Of a DNA stretch of 64,000 nucleotides, positions 21,567-29,014 are shown piece by piece. The DNA comes from Sternotherus odoratus (Eukaryota > Chordata > Testudines > Kinosternidae), in NCBI GenBank assembly GCA_032164245.1, contig JAVMKO010000005.1, positions 47,632,193-47,696,192 of the forward strand, in the 5' to 3' direction. Within the stretch, counting starts at the first letter, position 1, and each line of letters starts with the position of its first letter. Below the pieces are notes generated by a model. The model made no database searches and was not told the DNA's origin. It saw only the letters and a list, made by a program, of their open reading frames with translations. The translations under genes and the position numbers were made by a program.

Positions 21567-22244
21567 ATGGAGTATGCAGAAAAAATGTACCTGGTGCCCA
21601 GCCACCAGTTGGAGCAATTAAGGGCTCCCCCTCCGGCAGAGGAAAATATCAGAACGACCGCAACTCGCTTGCTGGATGCTGAAATGAAGTCTGTTCTTCA
21701 AAGACCTGACTTGGCCGAATACGAAAAGGCTAAACTTTACAGCGCCGTGCTTCAAAGGTACCTAACGTACGTGAAGCAGAGCGATGTGGATAAAGGAAAA
21801 ATAAGCCTGTTTCTACCGGAACAGGAACAAAGTGTGACTGCCAAACCTCCAGAAACATCAAAGAACTCAGACTCTGTTGCTCAGGAGGTGTTGGATAACG
21901 TGAATAAGCGTTATAAGAAAAATCCAATAGTATTGCTAAATAAGCTGGGCCAGGATAAAAATATTTCTTCATGGGACGATAAAGGGTCTTTTGTGTACAA
22001 AGGCTCTGTGGTTAATGGTTCTAACATGCTTGACTTAGTCAGGGCCGTCACCCAGACTCGCTCTGTTCCTAGCAGACATGTACCTAAAGGTTGGGATGTG
22101 TTTATGAATGCCATGACGGAACTGAACGTACCATCTTCCGTCATGGGCACTGCGACCAACAGAGATCTTTTGGAATGCCTCAAGGCCTCGACTGCCGACA
22201 CCGGGGTGGATCGAGAAACCGTAACCCCTTTTTTTGCCATCTAG
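21567..22244 (+). CDS. Conserved Maverick/adintovirus protein, function unknown
   Basis: Intact 225-residue ORF beginning MEYAEKMYLVPSHQLEQLR, a head I recognise from many animal Maverick-type elements. The N-terminal half is helical and charged, the middle is Ser/Glu-rich and probably disordered, and the C-terminal part is a compact segment (residues about 120-215, WDDKGSFVYKG...LVRAVTQ...GWDVFMNAM). No catalytic motif is seen. Last gene of the rightward arm; its stop lies about 90 bases before a poly(A) signal. A minor virion or regulatory protein are both possible. Confidence 0.7.
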   Translation: MEYAEKMYLVPSHQLEQLRAPPPAEENIRTTATRLLDAEMKSVLQRPDLAEYEKAKLYSAVLQRYLTYVKQSDVDKGKISLFLPEQEQSVTAKPPETSKNSDSVAQEVLDNVNKRYKKNPIVLLNKLGQDKNISSWDDKGSFVYKGSVVNGSNMLDLVRAVTQTRSVPSRHVPKGWDVFMNAMTELNVPSSVMGTATNRDLLECLKASTADTGVDRETVTPFFAI

Positions 22245-22333
22245 AAAATGAAAATTGACTAAAAGAGCCGCATGGCTCAGTGTGTAATGTTTTTTTTTTT
22301 TTTTAAAAAAAAACCTGGTAATGTTTTGCTTTA

Positions 22334-22339
22334 AATAAA
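22334..22339 (+). terminator. Poly(A) signal ending the rightward gene arm
   Basis: AATAAA 90 bases after the last plus-strand stop, inside an A/T-rich stretch (22,260-22,410). It faces the minus-strand signal at 22443-22448. Confidence 0.75.
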
Positions 22340-22442
22340 ACATTTTTATACTTAACAAAAAACCAACATATGGGTTTTTTTTTTAGTTTTGTTTTAAAAC
22401 CAAACAAACACCAATTGTCTTTAAACCCCTCACCTGGGGTGC

Positions 22443-22448
22443 TTTATT
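22443..22448 (-). terminator. Poly(A) signal ending the leftward gene arm
   Basis: TTTATT on plus, AATAAA on minus, about 90 bases beyond the protease stop (22537). With 22334-22339 it makes a symmetric, convergent transcription end. Confidence 0.75.
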
Positions 22449-22536
22449 GGGTAACATGACTATGAAAATCATTGCAAGATACACATGTCTGGGCTTGTTG
22501 AAACATGTTTTGAGCAAGGCTAGGCATGCTCAAGAA

Positions 22537-23001
22537 TTAAAATTTACTTTTCACAAAATTCATCACCATCCGGTCATTTTGCACTAAGTCGTTAGAATAC
22601 AGTTCTAAAATCCGGTCAAAAGATAAACCCTTGCTACGATAATGTAAGAAAAACACACAGTGATAGCCGCAAGCAATGGAGCGGGGGTCTTGTAATTGTT
22701 TCTTGTGAAACACAATGTCTGTGGCATTTTTGTTTAAAAAATTCATAATGCTTGTAGGAAACAACACACTGTTCGGGGAGTGCCCGTATGAGTCAAAGAA
22801 CTCTCCACAGTTACGCTCTGGCAGATACAAGGCGAGCCAGTGTTCACCCGGTTGGTTGTGTGGATGCGTGTTGACCACCAACCCTAGGGGTCTCTGAGAC
22901 AGCTTGCCGCCCGGGAGCCAATCGCAAGGGAACACATCTAAGAAATTCTTTTTTGTGTAAGGGTCCGATAATAAGACACGTAAAAGCTGCACAGTGTCCA
23001 T
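22537..23001 (-). CDS. Adenain-like cysteine protease
   Basis: Intact, 154 residues from the ATG at 23001, two bases after the hexon stop. It would mature capsid and core precursors in the virion. The catalytic layout of adenovirus proteases is present: GEHW (His), FFDSYGHS (Asp), the oxyanion Gln in QLQDPRS and the nucleophile Cys in SIACGYHC seven residues later. The protein is somewhat shorter than adenovirus protease (about 200 residues), as is common in Mavericks. A GTG six bases upstream is in frame, but the ATG is the natural start. Confidence 0.9.
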   Translation of the reverse strand: MDTVQLLRVLLSDPYTKKNFLDVFPCDWLPGGKLSQRPLGLVVNTHPHNQPGEHWLALYLPERNCGEFFDSYGHSPNSVLFPTSIMNFLNKNATDIVFHKKQLQDPRSIACGYHCVFFLHYRSKGLSFDRILELYSNDLVQNDRMVMNFVKSKF

Positions 23002-23101
23002 GTTCACATGTAGTCAAACAGAACATTTCTCCTCTGATTTATCTCTATGACACTGTCAAAAACCCCATACACAATCATATTGACGGTGACAGTTAAAGCC
23101 T

Positions 23102-23699
23102 TGTCTGGCAGGGTGGGCTTGACCCAGCCTGCTGCCCCTTTAAGAGGGAGAAAAGCCCTCTGTAAACCTCCGGTGCAGAAAGCCTAATCAGCCACCTGGC
23201 TTGCAGGGCAATCAACCTGGATGGGTTGCACCTGGCAGCCTCCTCTGGGGGATATAAGGCTGCCAGGAAGGAAGCCCAGGAGGGTGGTGGTTTGAGCTAT
23301 TCAGAGCTGTATGTTTGAGCTATTCAGAGCTGCATGTTTGGAGCTGTTTAGAGCTGTATGTTTGGAGCTGTTTAGAGCTGTATGTTTGAGCTATTCAGAG
23401 CTGTATGTTTGAACTATTCAGAGCTGTATGTTTAGAGCTATTCAGAGCTGTATGTTTAGAGCTGCCTGTTTAAAGCTGTAGAGCTGGACTATATAGAGTC
23501 TGTAGAGCTGTAAGCTGTAGAGCTGAACTACATAGAGTTGTATGCTGTGAGCTGCAGAGCTGTAACTGGAAAGACTGCATTGTATAAAGCTGTATATATT
23601 GGTGGTGGGGCCTGCACTGTGAATTAAAGAGCACTGTTTGGAGCAAAAAAAGGGTTTCCTGCCTGTTCCTGAGGAGGGGTGAGAAGGCGATCCGCCACA
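23102..23699 (+). mobile_element. Solo LTR with internal minisatellite in the hexon gene
   Basis: About 598 bp from TGTCTGG to CCGCCACA, with a TATAAGG box near 23,253 and an AATTAAA-type signal near 23,620, so read on plus. The target duplication is not clear: only CT is shared at both ends, though the hexon frame is preserved across 600 bases. Class (ERV or gypsy) is undetermined. Confidence 0.7.
23294..23480 (+). repeat. 23-24-bp minisatellite in the LTR
   Basis: About eight imperfect units of GAGCTATTCAGAGCTGTATG(TTT), some with GAGCTGTTTAGAGCTG, fading into shorter GAGCTGTA motifs to about 23,570. It lies downstream of the TATA box, in the probable R/U5 part of the LTR. Confidence 0.9.
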
Positions 23700-24280
23700 C
23701 TTCCCAAAACGTATTTTGGTTCTCAGGTTCCCGGTTTTAATTAGGGAATAGTGATTGGCGCATTCCTGGTTGGGAGACAGGTCAAAGGCAAACAAGGTGT
23801 AGCCCATAGCAAACTCCTCACAGTCGATTAATAGAGAACGATCTTTCATGTGTTTACCAGCCGTCTGTACCAAATTCATGTATTCTCTCATGCAGCGTCC
23901 TGCCTCAAAGTCTGGTTGCAGAGGTTTGGTTGGTATCTGCTCACCATCCACATACAAGGCCACAAAATTAATATCGTAATGTTTAAAATGAAAGGGATTT
24001 TTAGCGTAACTTCCGCTAAAGGCATCATTATCCACAAACCCTAGGACAAGCATTTTAGGTAACTGTCCCAAAAACAGGTTCTCCTGGTTACTGACCCTGC
24101 TGCTCGCGGGGATGCTAAACACTTTCATTCCCACACGGTCCACGGGGTATTTAGCATTAGCGGTAAGCAGGGCCTCTGCATGCCCCAGACGGACACTCGG
24201 AGTCACCCGTACCTTCTTCACAAAAAGGGACGCTGATACAATGCGCAGTTTAAAGCCCCCGGCCGTACTACTCATTAAAC

Positions 24281-24703
24281 CAGGGGTCTCAAACATGCGG
24301 CCCGGGGGCCACATGCGGCCCGCAAAGCCCTTCCCTGCGGCCCGCCAAGCTTCCTGGCGCCCCCCCCCCAGTCCCCCCATAGCAGTTTGCAGGACGGAGG
24401 GGCCAGAAGTGGAGGCTTCTCTGCTGCCTGGCTGGGCCGCGTGTGTTTCTAGCTCTGGACTTCCTAGATTGCTCTTGCTTTGTTTGCCAAACAGCTGTTG
24501 GTGGTGCCTAGTGCTTTCCAGGAGGGAATGGGGAGCAGCGTGCTCAGAGGAGGAGGTGGGGCAGGGGTGGGACCTCTTGGAAGGGGTGGAGTGGGGGCGG
24601 AGCCGGGGCAGCGAGGGTATGTGTGTGTGTCAGTGGTGCGGCCCTCGAGCCAGTGCACTAGTCCTCATGCGGCCCTCGTGGTCATTTGAGTTTGAGACCC
24701 CTG
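24281..24703 (-). mobile_element. hAT-type MITE in the hexon gene
   Basis: 423 bp with the same 14-bp ends as the copy at 16,106-16,518 but inverted relative to it. The 8-bp duplication CATTAAAC is exact (24273-24280 and 24704-24711). No coding capacity of its own; long frames over this spot are chance. Confidence 0.95.
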
Positions 24704-25347
24704 CATTAAACAGAAGGTGTCTTTACTGCGCGTCAGTTTAATTTTCACATCCACTCCGTTTAACAAAAGTTTTTCTTGAAAAAACAGGTCACTGTATAGA
24801 TGGCCCAGCAGCTCTACCGTCCTGCTCTGGCCCGTCAGCTTTGCACGCCTCACAAACCCTAGATTCCCTTCACCCAAATCTGTTTCTTCATGTTGTCCAC
24901 CAGTGTCTTTGTAAAACAGGCCTGCGGAAAATTGCGTGGCAAGGGTGTCGTCGCTGTAATTGAGCAACAATTCTATAAAGGCCCTGTAAGGGTAACAGTT
25001 GTTGCTTTGGCTTACAAGGCGGTCTCCCAGCGTAACATCCAACTGGCTGAAAATAGAGGCCATGGGATAATTCACCAGGCCCACCTCTGTATCCGCGGCA
25101 AGGGCAGTTCCGTCTCCTTTTACAATCTTGCAGCACAGGTACAGCAGCGTGCTGTTTAAATCCATATAATCTATGCCATTCCCTGCTATGAAAAAGTCAA
25201 TGGGGGCAGACTCCGTAACAGCTGATAGAGGCAGCACCTCTATGTAGATGCTTTTCTCAATGATGGTCTGCGTAGGGGCTATTTGGAACAAGTCTAGTTC
25301 AGATTTGGTGCACTCTTCAGACCCGCAGTGAACAAAAGCCATGTTGA

Positions 25348-25824
25348 TTAAAATATATCTCTCTTACCAGGCGGAGAGCGTCTCCTCTTTCGCCCAGGCT
25401 TCCTCTTGGGCTTTTGCTTATGGCTGACCCTGCGCATCAAAGCCCTTCTTTTAAGGGGTTTTGGGGGGCCTGTGCATCGTGGGTATGACGTATTTCTCTT
25501 TCTTTTCCTCTTTTTAATGTACATCAGCCCCGATCCTTCCTGTGAAGCTGTATTCCCCACCTTCTCCAGAACAGCGTGGGAGACATGACCTACCACGTCT
25601 TTAGCTATGTTTTGAGCGGCGGTTTTTACGTGGGGTTTAATAATCTCTAGACCCCTCCTCAAAAGCGGCACAGCTTTTTGAAAGAGGCTGTGGAATATTC
25701 CACCGACGCCAGCCCCGTACATCACGGGAGCCCCATGATATCCAGGAAGGGCGTATCCCACCTGGGCTTTGTAATAGTTCCTGTAGATGCTGGGGTCACC
25801 ATAATTTTTTATGATTGCCATCAT
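25348..25824 (-). CDS. pVI/pX-like basic minor virion protein
   Basis: Intact 158-residue ORF. The N-terminal half is Gly/Tyr-rich, followed by an amphipathic GVGGIFHSLFQKAVPLLRRG segment like the membrane-active or hexon-binding helix of adenovirus pVI-type proteins. The C-terminal 60 residues are extremely basic (KKRKRKR, KQKPKRKPGRKRRR), as in DNA-condensing core proteins. This combined layout recurs next to penton and hexon in Maverick elements. Start is ATG at 25824 or 25821. It would link genome and capsid; the exact homology is my reading. Confidence 0.75.
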   Translation of the reverse strand: MMAIIKNYGDPSIYRNYYKAQVGYALPGYHGAPVMYGAGVGGIFHSLFQKAVPLLRRGLEIIKPHVKTAAQNIAKDVVGHVSHAVLEKVGNTASQEGSGLMYIKKRKRKRNTSYPRCTGPPKPLKRRALMRRVSHKQKPKRKPGRKRRRSPPGKRDIF

Positions 25825-25842
25825 AGGGGTGTTTTTTGCTTT

Positions 25843-26583
25843 TTAGAAACCTCGCTCTCTCCGCTGGCGCAGCTGCAGCTTGACGATCACCTTGCCGAAG
25901 CGAAATGAGACACTTCTGTTCTGATTGGTCTTTATTTCAATGGTGATGGTGTCGATGTGGTGTTTACTGATAGGGACGTAATGAGGTTTATCGTAGGTGA
26001 TGGTAACAAACTCGTTGTTCCTTCCTTGGACGGGGACACAACGTAACAGGGGAACAGAAAAGTCCCCCACAAACTGGTGTTCTACGATATCCGTGTACAA
26101 ATACAAGGAGTTAAAACCCCCTGTGATGTCTGCCGAGAAGGGGAATTTTTGGACGTGGCGTTTGGGGCCCAAACCCAGAATGTTAGCTAGCTCCCCACCA
26201 GTAGAAAACATATACATAGAATCGGTAGATTTAAGTCTAACTTTTCTACCCACAGGGTCGTAGTTCATGACCGTCTCAGGCGGTCCGGGATGACGAGTCA
26301 CAGTACTGTTCATATGATCCAGTAATTCGGGTATGGTCGAGTAATAACCTCGTCGTAGGATGAAATTCCACATTTTATTTCCAAAGGTGATTTCAAAAGG
26401 GGTGTCTTCGTTGATAGTATTCCAGCTGTGCGGGTATTGTATTTCCACTAACCCCACCTCCCAGGCACCCGGGAGATCCAAGGGCTTAACTAGCCATATT
26501 GTAAAGTCTGAGATGGTGTTTTGGGGAAAAACTGCAGAGCTGGCATTGCTGGGCAAAGTAATGTAAAACCCGCCATCGCTCAT
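25843..26583 (-). CDS. Penton-type minor capsid protein
   Basis: Intact 246-residue protein from ATG 26583, whose start MSDGGFYITLPSNASSAVFP matches the usual N-terminus of Maverick/adintovirus penton proteins (single jelly roll forming the pentameric vertices). Other typical parts are a VGLVEIQYPHSWNTI segment and a TGGFNSLYLYTDIVEHQ segment near residue 155-175. An in-frame GTG-less extension upstream to 26652 is less likely the start. It lies between integrase and the pVI-like gene in the leftward arm. No lesion is visible. Confidence 0.88.
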   Translation of the reverse strand: MSDGGFYITLPSNASSAVFPQNTISDFTIWLVKPLDLPGAWEVGLVEIQYPHSWNTINEDTPFEITFGNKMWNFILRRGYYSTIPELLDHMNSTVTRHPGPPETVMNYDPVGRKVRLKSTDSMYMFSTGGELANILGLGPKRHVQKFPFSADITGGFNSLYLYTDIVEHQFVGDFSVPLLRCVPVQGRNNEFVTITYDKPHYVPISKHHIDTITIEIKTNQNRSVSFRFGKVIVKLQLRQRRERGF

Positions 26584-26641
26584 TTCCCCCCCTCCCATCC
26601 TCTCTCTGTGTCTTTGCAGGAGGAATCTCTTTTGTTCGTGT

Positions 26642-27721
26642 CTAAATGTCACAGAGTTCAGAAGCTTCCACCCAGCTGTTAAACTTATCAGGCCATCCCA
26701 ACCATTTCCCCAGTAGCTGCTTTTTTCTCCCTTTTCCTTTCTCCCCTAGAACTTTTTCAATCCTGTAAATCCTGTCTCGTTTGGGGTTTACTTTTTGTAG
26801 TTCTTCAGGGTAAAAAGATCCAGTAACTGTCTCACCCTCGTAATCTTCTAAGCAGTATACAGGTCTCTGGCTCCTGGTTAAGGCTTCATCCACTATGAAT
26901 ATTTCATCGGTAAACGTCTGTTCATAACCTTTTTCAAAAGCACCTTTGGTTTTAGATAGTCTCACGTGGTCACCTTTTCTAAAAGGCGCAACAACCGGTT
27001 TTATTTTTAAAACATCTCTGTAAACCATTTTCCATACCTTCAGAGAATTTGAAGGGTTAACATCAGCGGGTCTGGTACGGATAGTTCTGTGAAAGCTCTG
27101 GTTGTAACTCTTTATAAAGTCAGGTAAGACGTTAATGTAGCGAAAGGTGTTATGGGCTGTAAAATATCTCCACATCCTAGTTTTTAAAGTTCTGTTAAAT
27201 CGCTCCACAACCCCTGCTTTGACGTCATTATTGGTAATAAAATGGTGAACTCCATGCCGTTTTAACAATCTGCTTAAAGGTTTGTTTAAAAATTCTTTCC
27301 CCCGATCGGTTTGTAATTTTTGAGGCACGCGACCTTCACTGAAAATAGCTTTAAAGGCCTTGGATACCTCACCACTCGTCTTGTCTTTTAGGCCTAAGGC
27401 CCAGGCATATTTGGAGAGAATGTCTATCACTGTTAAGATGTACTTAAAACCACTGTTGTGTTTGGAGAACCGGTGCATAACCACCAAATCTGCCTGCCAT
27501 TGCGCATCTGAAACAATGGTCTTGTTTCTTTTAAAACGTATTCGAGCCGGTTTGTGTAGAGTATAAGCATCCTGGTCTGAAAACCAAGATGTTACCTGTC
27601 TTCTATTTAAAGTTTTACTACGCTTTTTGGCCACTTGAAAAACAGGGTTCACCCCACCAAAGCTCCCAACTTCCCCAGGGGTGTAATATATTTTCTTTAA
27701 CAGAGCCGTTTGCGTAGACAT
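26642..27721 (-). CDS. int: Retroviral-type DDE integrase with chromodomain
   Basis: Intact 359-residue integrase, the enzyme that inserts the linear viral DNA and generates 6-bp duplications such as the CACCGG here. The rve core runs from about residue 70 to 230, with the catalytic triad in WQADLV (Asp about 78), LQTDRGKEF (Asp about 139) and GVVERFN (Glu about 174), a D-x34-E spacing. An N-terminal helical region precedes it. Residues about 315-355 form a chromodomain (YRIEKVLG...LLGKWLGWPDKFNSWVEASEL), which could guide integration to marked chromatin. Start chosen at ATG 27721. No stop or shift. Its stop is 58 bases from the penton ATG. Confidence 0.95.
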   Translation of the reverse strand: MSTQTALLKKIYYTPGEVGSFGGVNPVFQVAKKRSKTLNRRQVTSWFSDQDAYTLHKPARIRFKRNKTIVSDAQWQADLVVMHRFSKHNSGFKYILTVIDILSKYAWALGLKDKTSGEVSKAFKAIFSEGRVPQKLQTDRGKEFLNKPLSRLLKRHGVHHFITNNDVKAGVVERFNRTLKTRMWRYFTAHNTFRYINVLPDFIKSYNQSFHRTIRTRPADVNPSNSLKVWKMVYRDVLKIKPVVAPFRKGDHVRLSKTKGAFEKGYEQTFTDEIFIVDEALTRSQRPVYCLEDYEGETVTGSFYPEELQKVNPKRDRIYRIEKVLGEKGKGRKKQLLGKWLGWPDKFNSWVEASELCDI

Positions 27722-27797
27722 GACTGTTACTGACACCGTCTTATACTAACACAGTATGAAGGGTGAGGGACACATTCATTTTGACACATTTAAATAA

Positions 27798-27803
27798 GTT
27801 TTA
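27798..27803 (-). terminator. Poly(A) signal of the right TIR gene
   Basis: AATAAA on minus about 87 bases after the stop of exon 2 at 27890, before the integrase ATG. It gives this gene its own transcript end. Confidence 0.65.
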
Positions 27804-27889
27804 TTAATCGCCTGGTTTTAACATGACCTTTTACAGCCGCCTGTAAAAATGTGACTCATGACCCCTACCATAAGGGAGCCTGAGTTGGT

Positions 27890-28434
27890 TCATTCTTCCA
27901 TTTTGTCCTTTTCGTCTTGAGATCTGTGTTTCATACATGAGCAAAAACAGCTGACGCACGATATATTTACTCCCACAGGGCTACCGATGTGTAAGTTCGC
28001 AAAGGTCTCTAGAAAGGCATCGTCGAGCTGTTAAGAGATTTTCAAAAAAGAAAGCGTGTAAGCACCCCACTGTTTGTTTTTAATTTACATAACCCCTGGT
28101 TCCTAGCCCCATTACACCTTCCCTTCCTTGATCAACCCCTTCTTAATCATTCATTTACCTGAGCAGCGTCTTTTCCGTTCACCTGGTCCACCGCTGACTC
28201 CCCCGAGCCGTGATCGCCTTCCACCTCTAAGGGGATGGACAACGAGAGGCGGTCACACTCATTGGGGTGTCTCATGAGGGTTTCAGGGTCAGGTTCCGGA
28301 GTGTCCATCAACCGTTGAGTCAAAGGGTCCATCTCAGAACAGTCACTGTTGTAGCGCTTTCTCCACACAAGTCCAAAGGTGCTTGGGGCTAGAACAAAGT
28401 CCGAAGTTCTCACGGGAGTGGTGAAGGAGTCCAT
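27890..28434 (-). CDS. Right TIR-borne split gene, intact
   Basis: Two exons on minus: 28434-28159 (ATG start, 92 codons) and 28027-27890 (45 codons and TGA), joined in phase 0 through CAG|GTAAAT and TCTTAACAG. Predicted 137 residues. Exon 1 lies wholly in the TIR and is homologous to the decayed left copy: WRKRY basic patch, then an acidic/Pro-rich LMDTPEPDPETLMRHP segment. Exon 2 begins with the same LDDAFLE as the left gene and then diverges completely into a Cys-rich tail (CVSCFCSCMKH). So the two ends encode proteins with a shared head and different tails. Function is unknown. Splicing is inferred from consensus sites and retained phase. Confidence 0.65.
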
Positions 28435-28512
28435 GTTTCCTCTCAGCTGCCTTTCCACGATTTCTAAATATGTGTCCTGGGGTAAGCAATGGCCTCCTCT
28501 GTCCAACGCTGG

Positions 28513-28520
28513 TATTTATG
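28513..28520 (-). promoter_or_regulatory. TATA-like box of the right TIR gene
   Basis: CATAAATA on minus, about 80 bases before the ATG at 28434 and identical to the left-TIR box. Confidence 0.6.
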
Positions 28521-28532
28521 GGGTAATGGTGG

Positions 28533-28858
28533 TGTGCTCTCATTGGCAGAGGGCGCTGGGAAGCGTTCTTAGAGGCGGATCACACACCCACTTCCGGATG
28601 GGTCACCCCACCCCGGAAGTCACCCTAATTGGTCAAAATCTCCTCTGGGGGCGGTCCTATCGGGGCAAAACCCCTCCTGATTGGTAGAGGGCGGTGGGAG
28701 GCGTTCTTAGAGGGGGGTCACACACCCCACTTCCAGACGGGTCACCCCCACCGTGGAAATCACCCCAATTGGTCCAAATCTCCTCTCGGGGCGGTCCTAT
28801 CGGGGCAAAACCCCTCCTGATTGGTAGAGGACGGTGGGAGGAGTTCTTAGAGGGGTCA
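28533..28858 (-). repeat. Iterated promoter-region units, right TIR (two full plus partial)
   Basis: Two 138-bp units (28858-28721 and 28720-28583) plus a partial third to about 28,533. Each has a CCAATCAG box, a CCAATT box and a CTCTAAGAAC block. One more full unit than the left TIR. Confidence 0.85.
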
Positions 28859-29008
28859 CATGACCCCACTAGCTACCGGTCGGGTGGCCGCCTTGACCTG
28901 CCCCCCCTGGGACGGAACGTCCGGTGACAGGGTGGCGTGGGGTGGGGCCAGGGGGCGGGCTTAGGGGCGGGGTTAGGGTTTGATTGACGGTAGGGCCCTT
29001 ATACTACT

Positions 29009-29014
29009 CACCGG
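29009..29014. repeat. Right 6-bp target-site duplication of the provirus
   Basis: CACCGG, identical to 10272-10277. Confidence 0.95.

Larger units (their letters stand above)
23004..25342 (-). pseudogene. Hexon-type major capsid protein, split by two insertions
   Basis: Major capsid protein of the double jelly-roll class, assigned from gene order and its adintovirus-hexon-like sequence. Three coding blocks: 25342-24712 (ATG start), about 24280-23704, and about 23101-23004 (TGA). They total about 434 codons, a normal length. The first gap is a hAT MITE with 8-bp duplication, the second an LTR. In both cases removing the insertion and its duplication returns the next block to the same frame, and within the blocks I see no stop or frameshift. 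So the gene was intact when hit. It lies between the pVI-like gene (5 bases upstream) and the protease (2 bases downstream). Confidence 0.85.
10278..29008. mobile_element. Complete endogenous adintovirus / Maverick (Polinton-type) provirus
   Basis: An 18,731-bp element bounded by TIRs that begin AGTAGTATAAGGGCCCTA and end with the complement, flanked by a perfect 6-bp duplication. It encodes the adintovirus set: polymerase B, DDE integrase with chromodomain, FtsK/HerA-type packaging ATPase, adenain-like protease, hexon and penton. Four later insertions (two hAT MITEs, two LTRs) account for about 2.7 kb, so the original length was about 16 kb, normal for the group. Gene arms run inward from both ends and converge at about 22.4 kb. 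Adintoviruses are known as integrated and putatively infectious animal viruses; whether this lineage is described I cannot tell without a search. Confidence 0.95.
28007..29008 (-). repeat. Right terminal inverted repeat
   Basis: 1,002 bp, inverse of 10278-11110. It has an intact start codon and splice donor in the shared exon, where the left copy has lost both. Ends CCCTTATACTACT, followed by the CACCGG duplication. Confidence 0.92.

Noticed and set aside
23294..23480. Minisatellite as a CRISPR array
   Set aside because: Units are contiguous with no spacers and lie in an LTR.
23442..23700. C-terminal 80 residues (Tyr/Ser/Leu repeats) of the minus-strand hexon frame
   Set aside because: This is antisense of the LTR minisatellite; the true hexon C-terminus resumes at 23,101.
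24112..24741. 209-codon plus-strand frame
   Set aside because: It spans the hAT MITE and the antisense of hexon; GC-rich chance frame.
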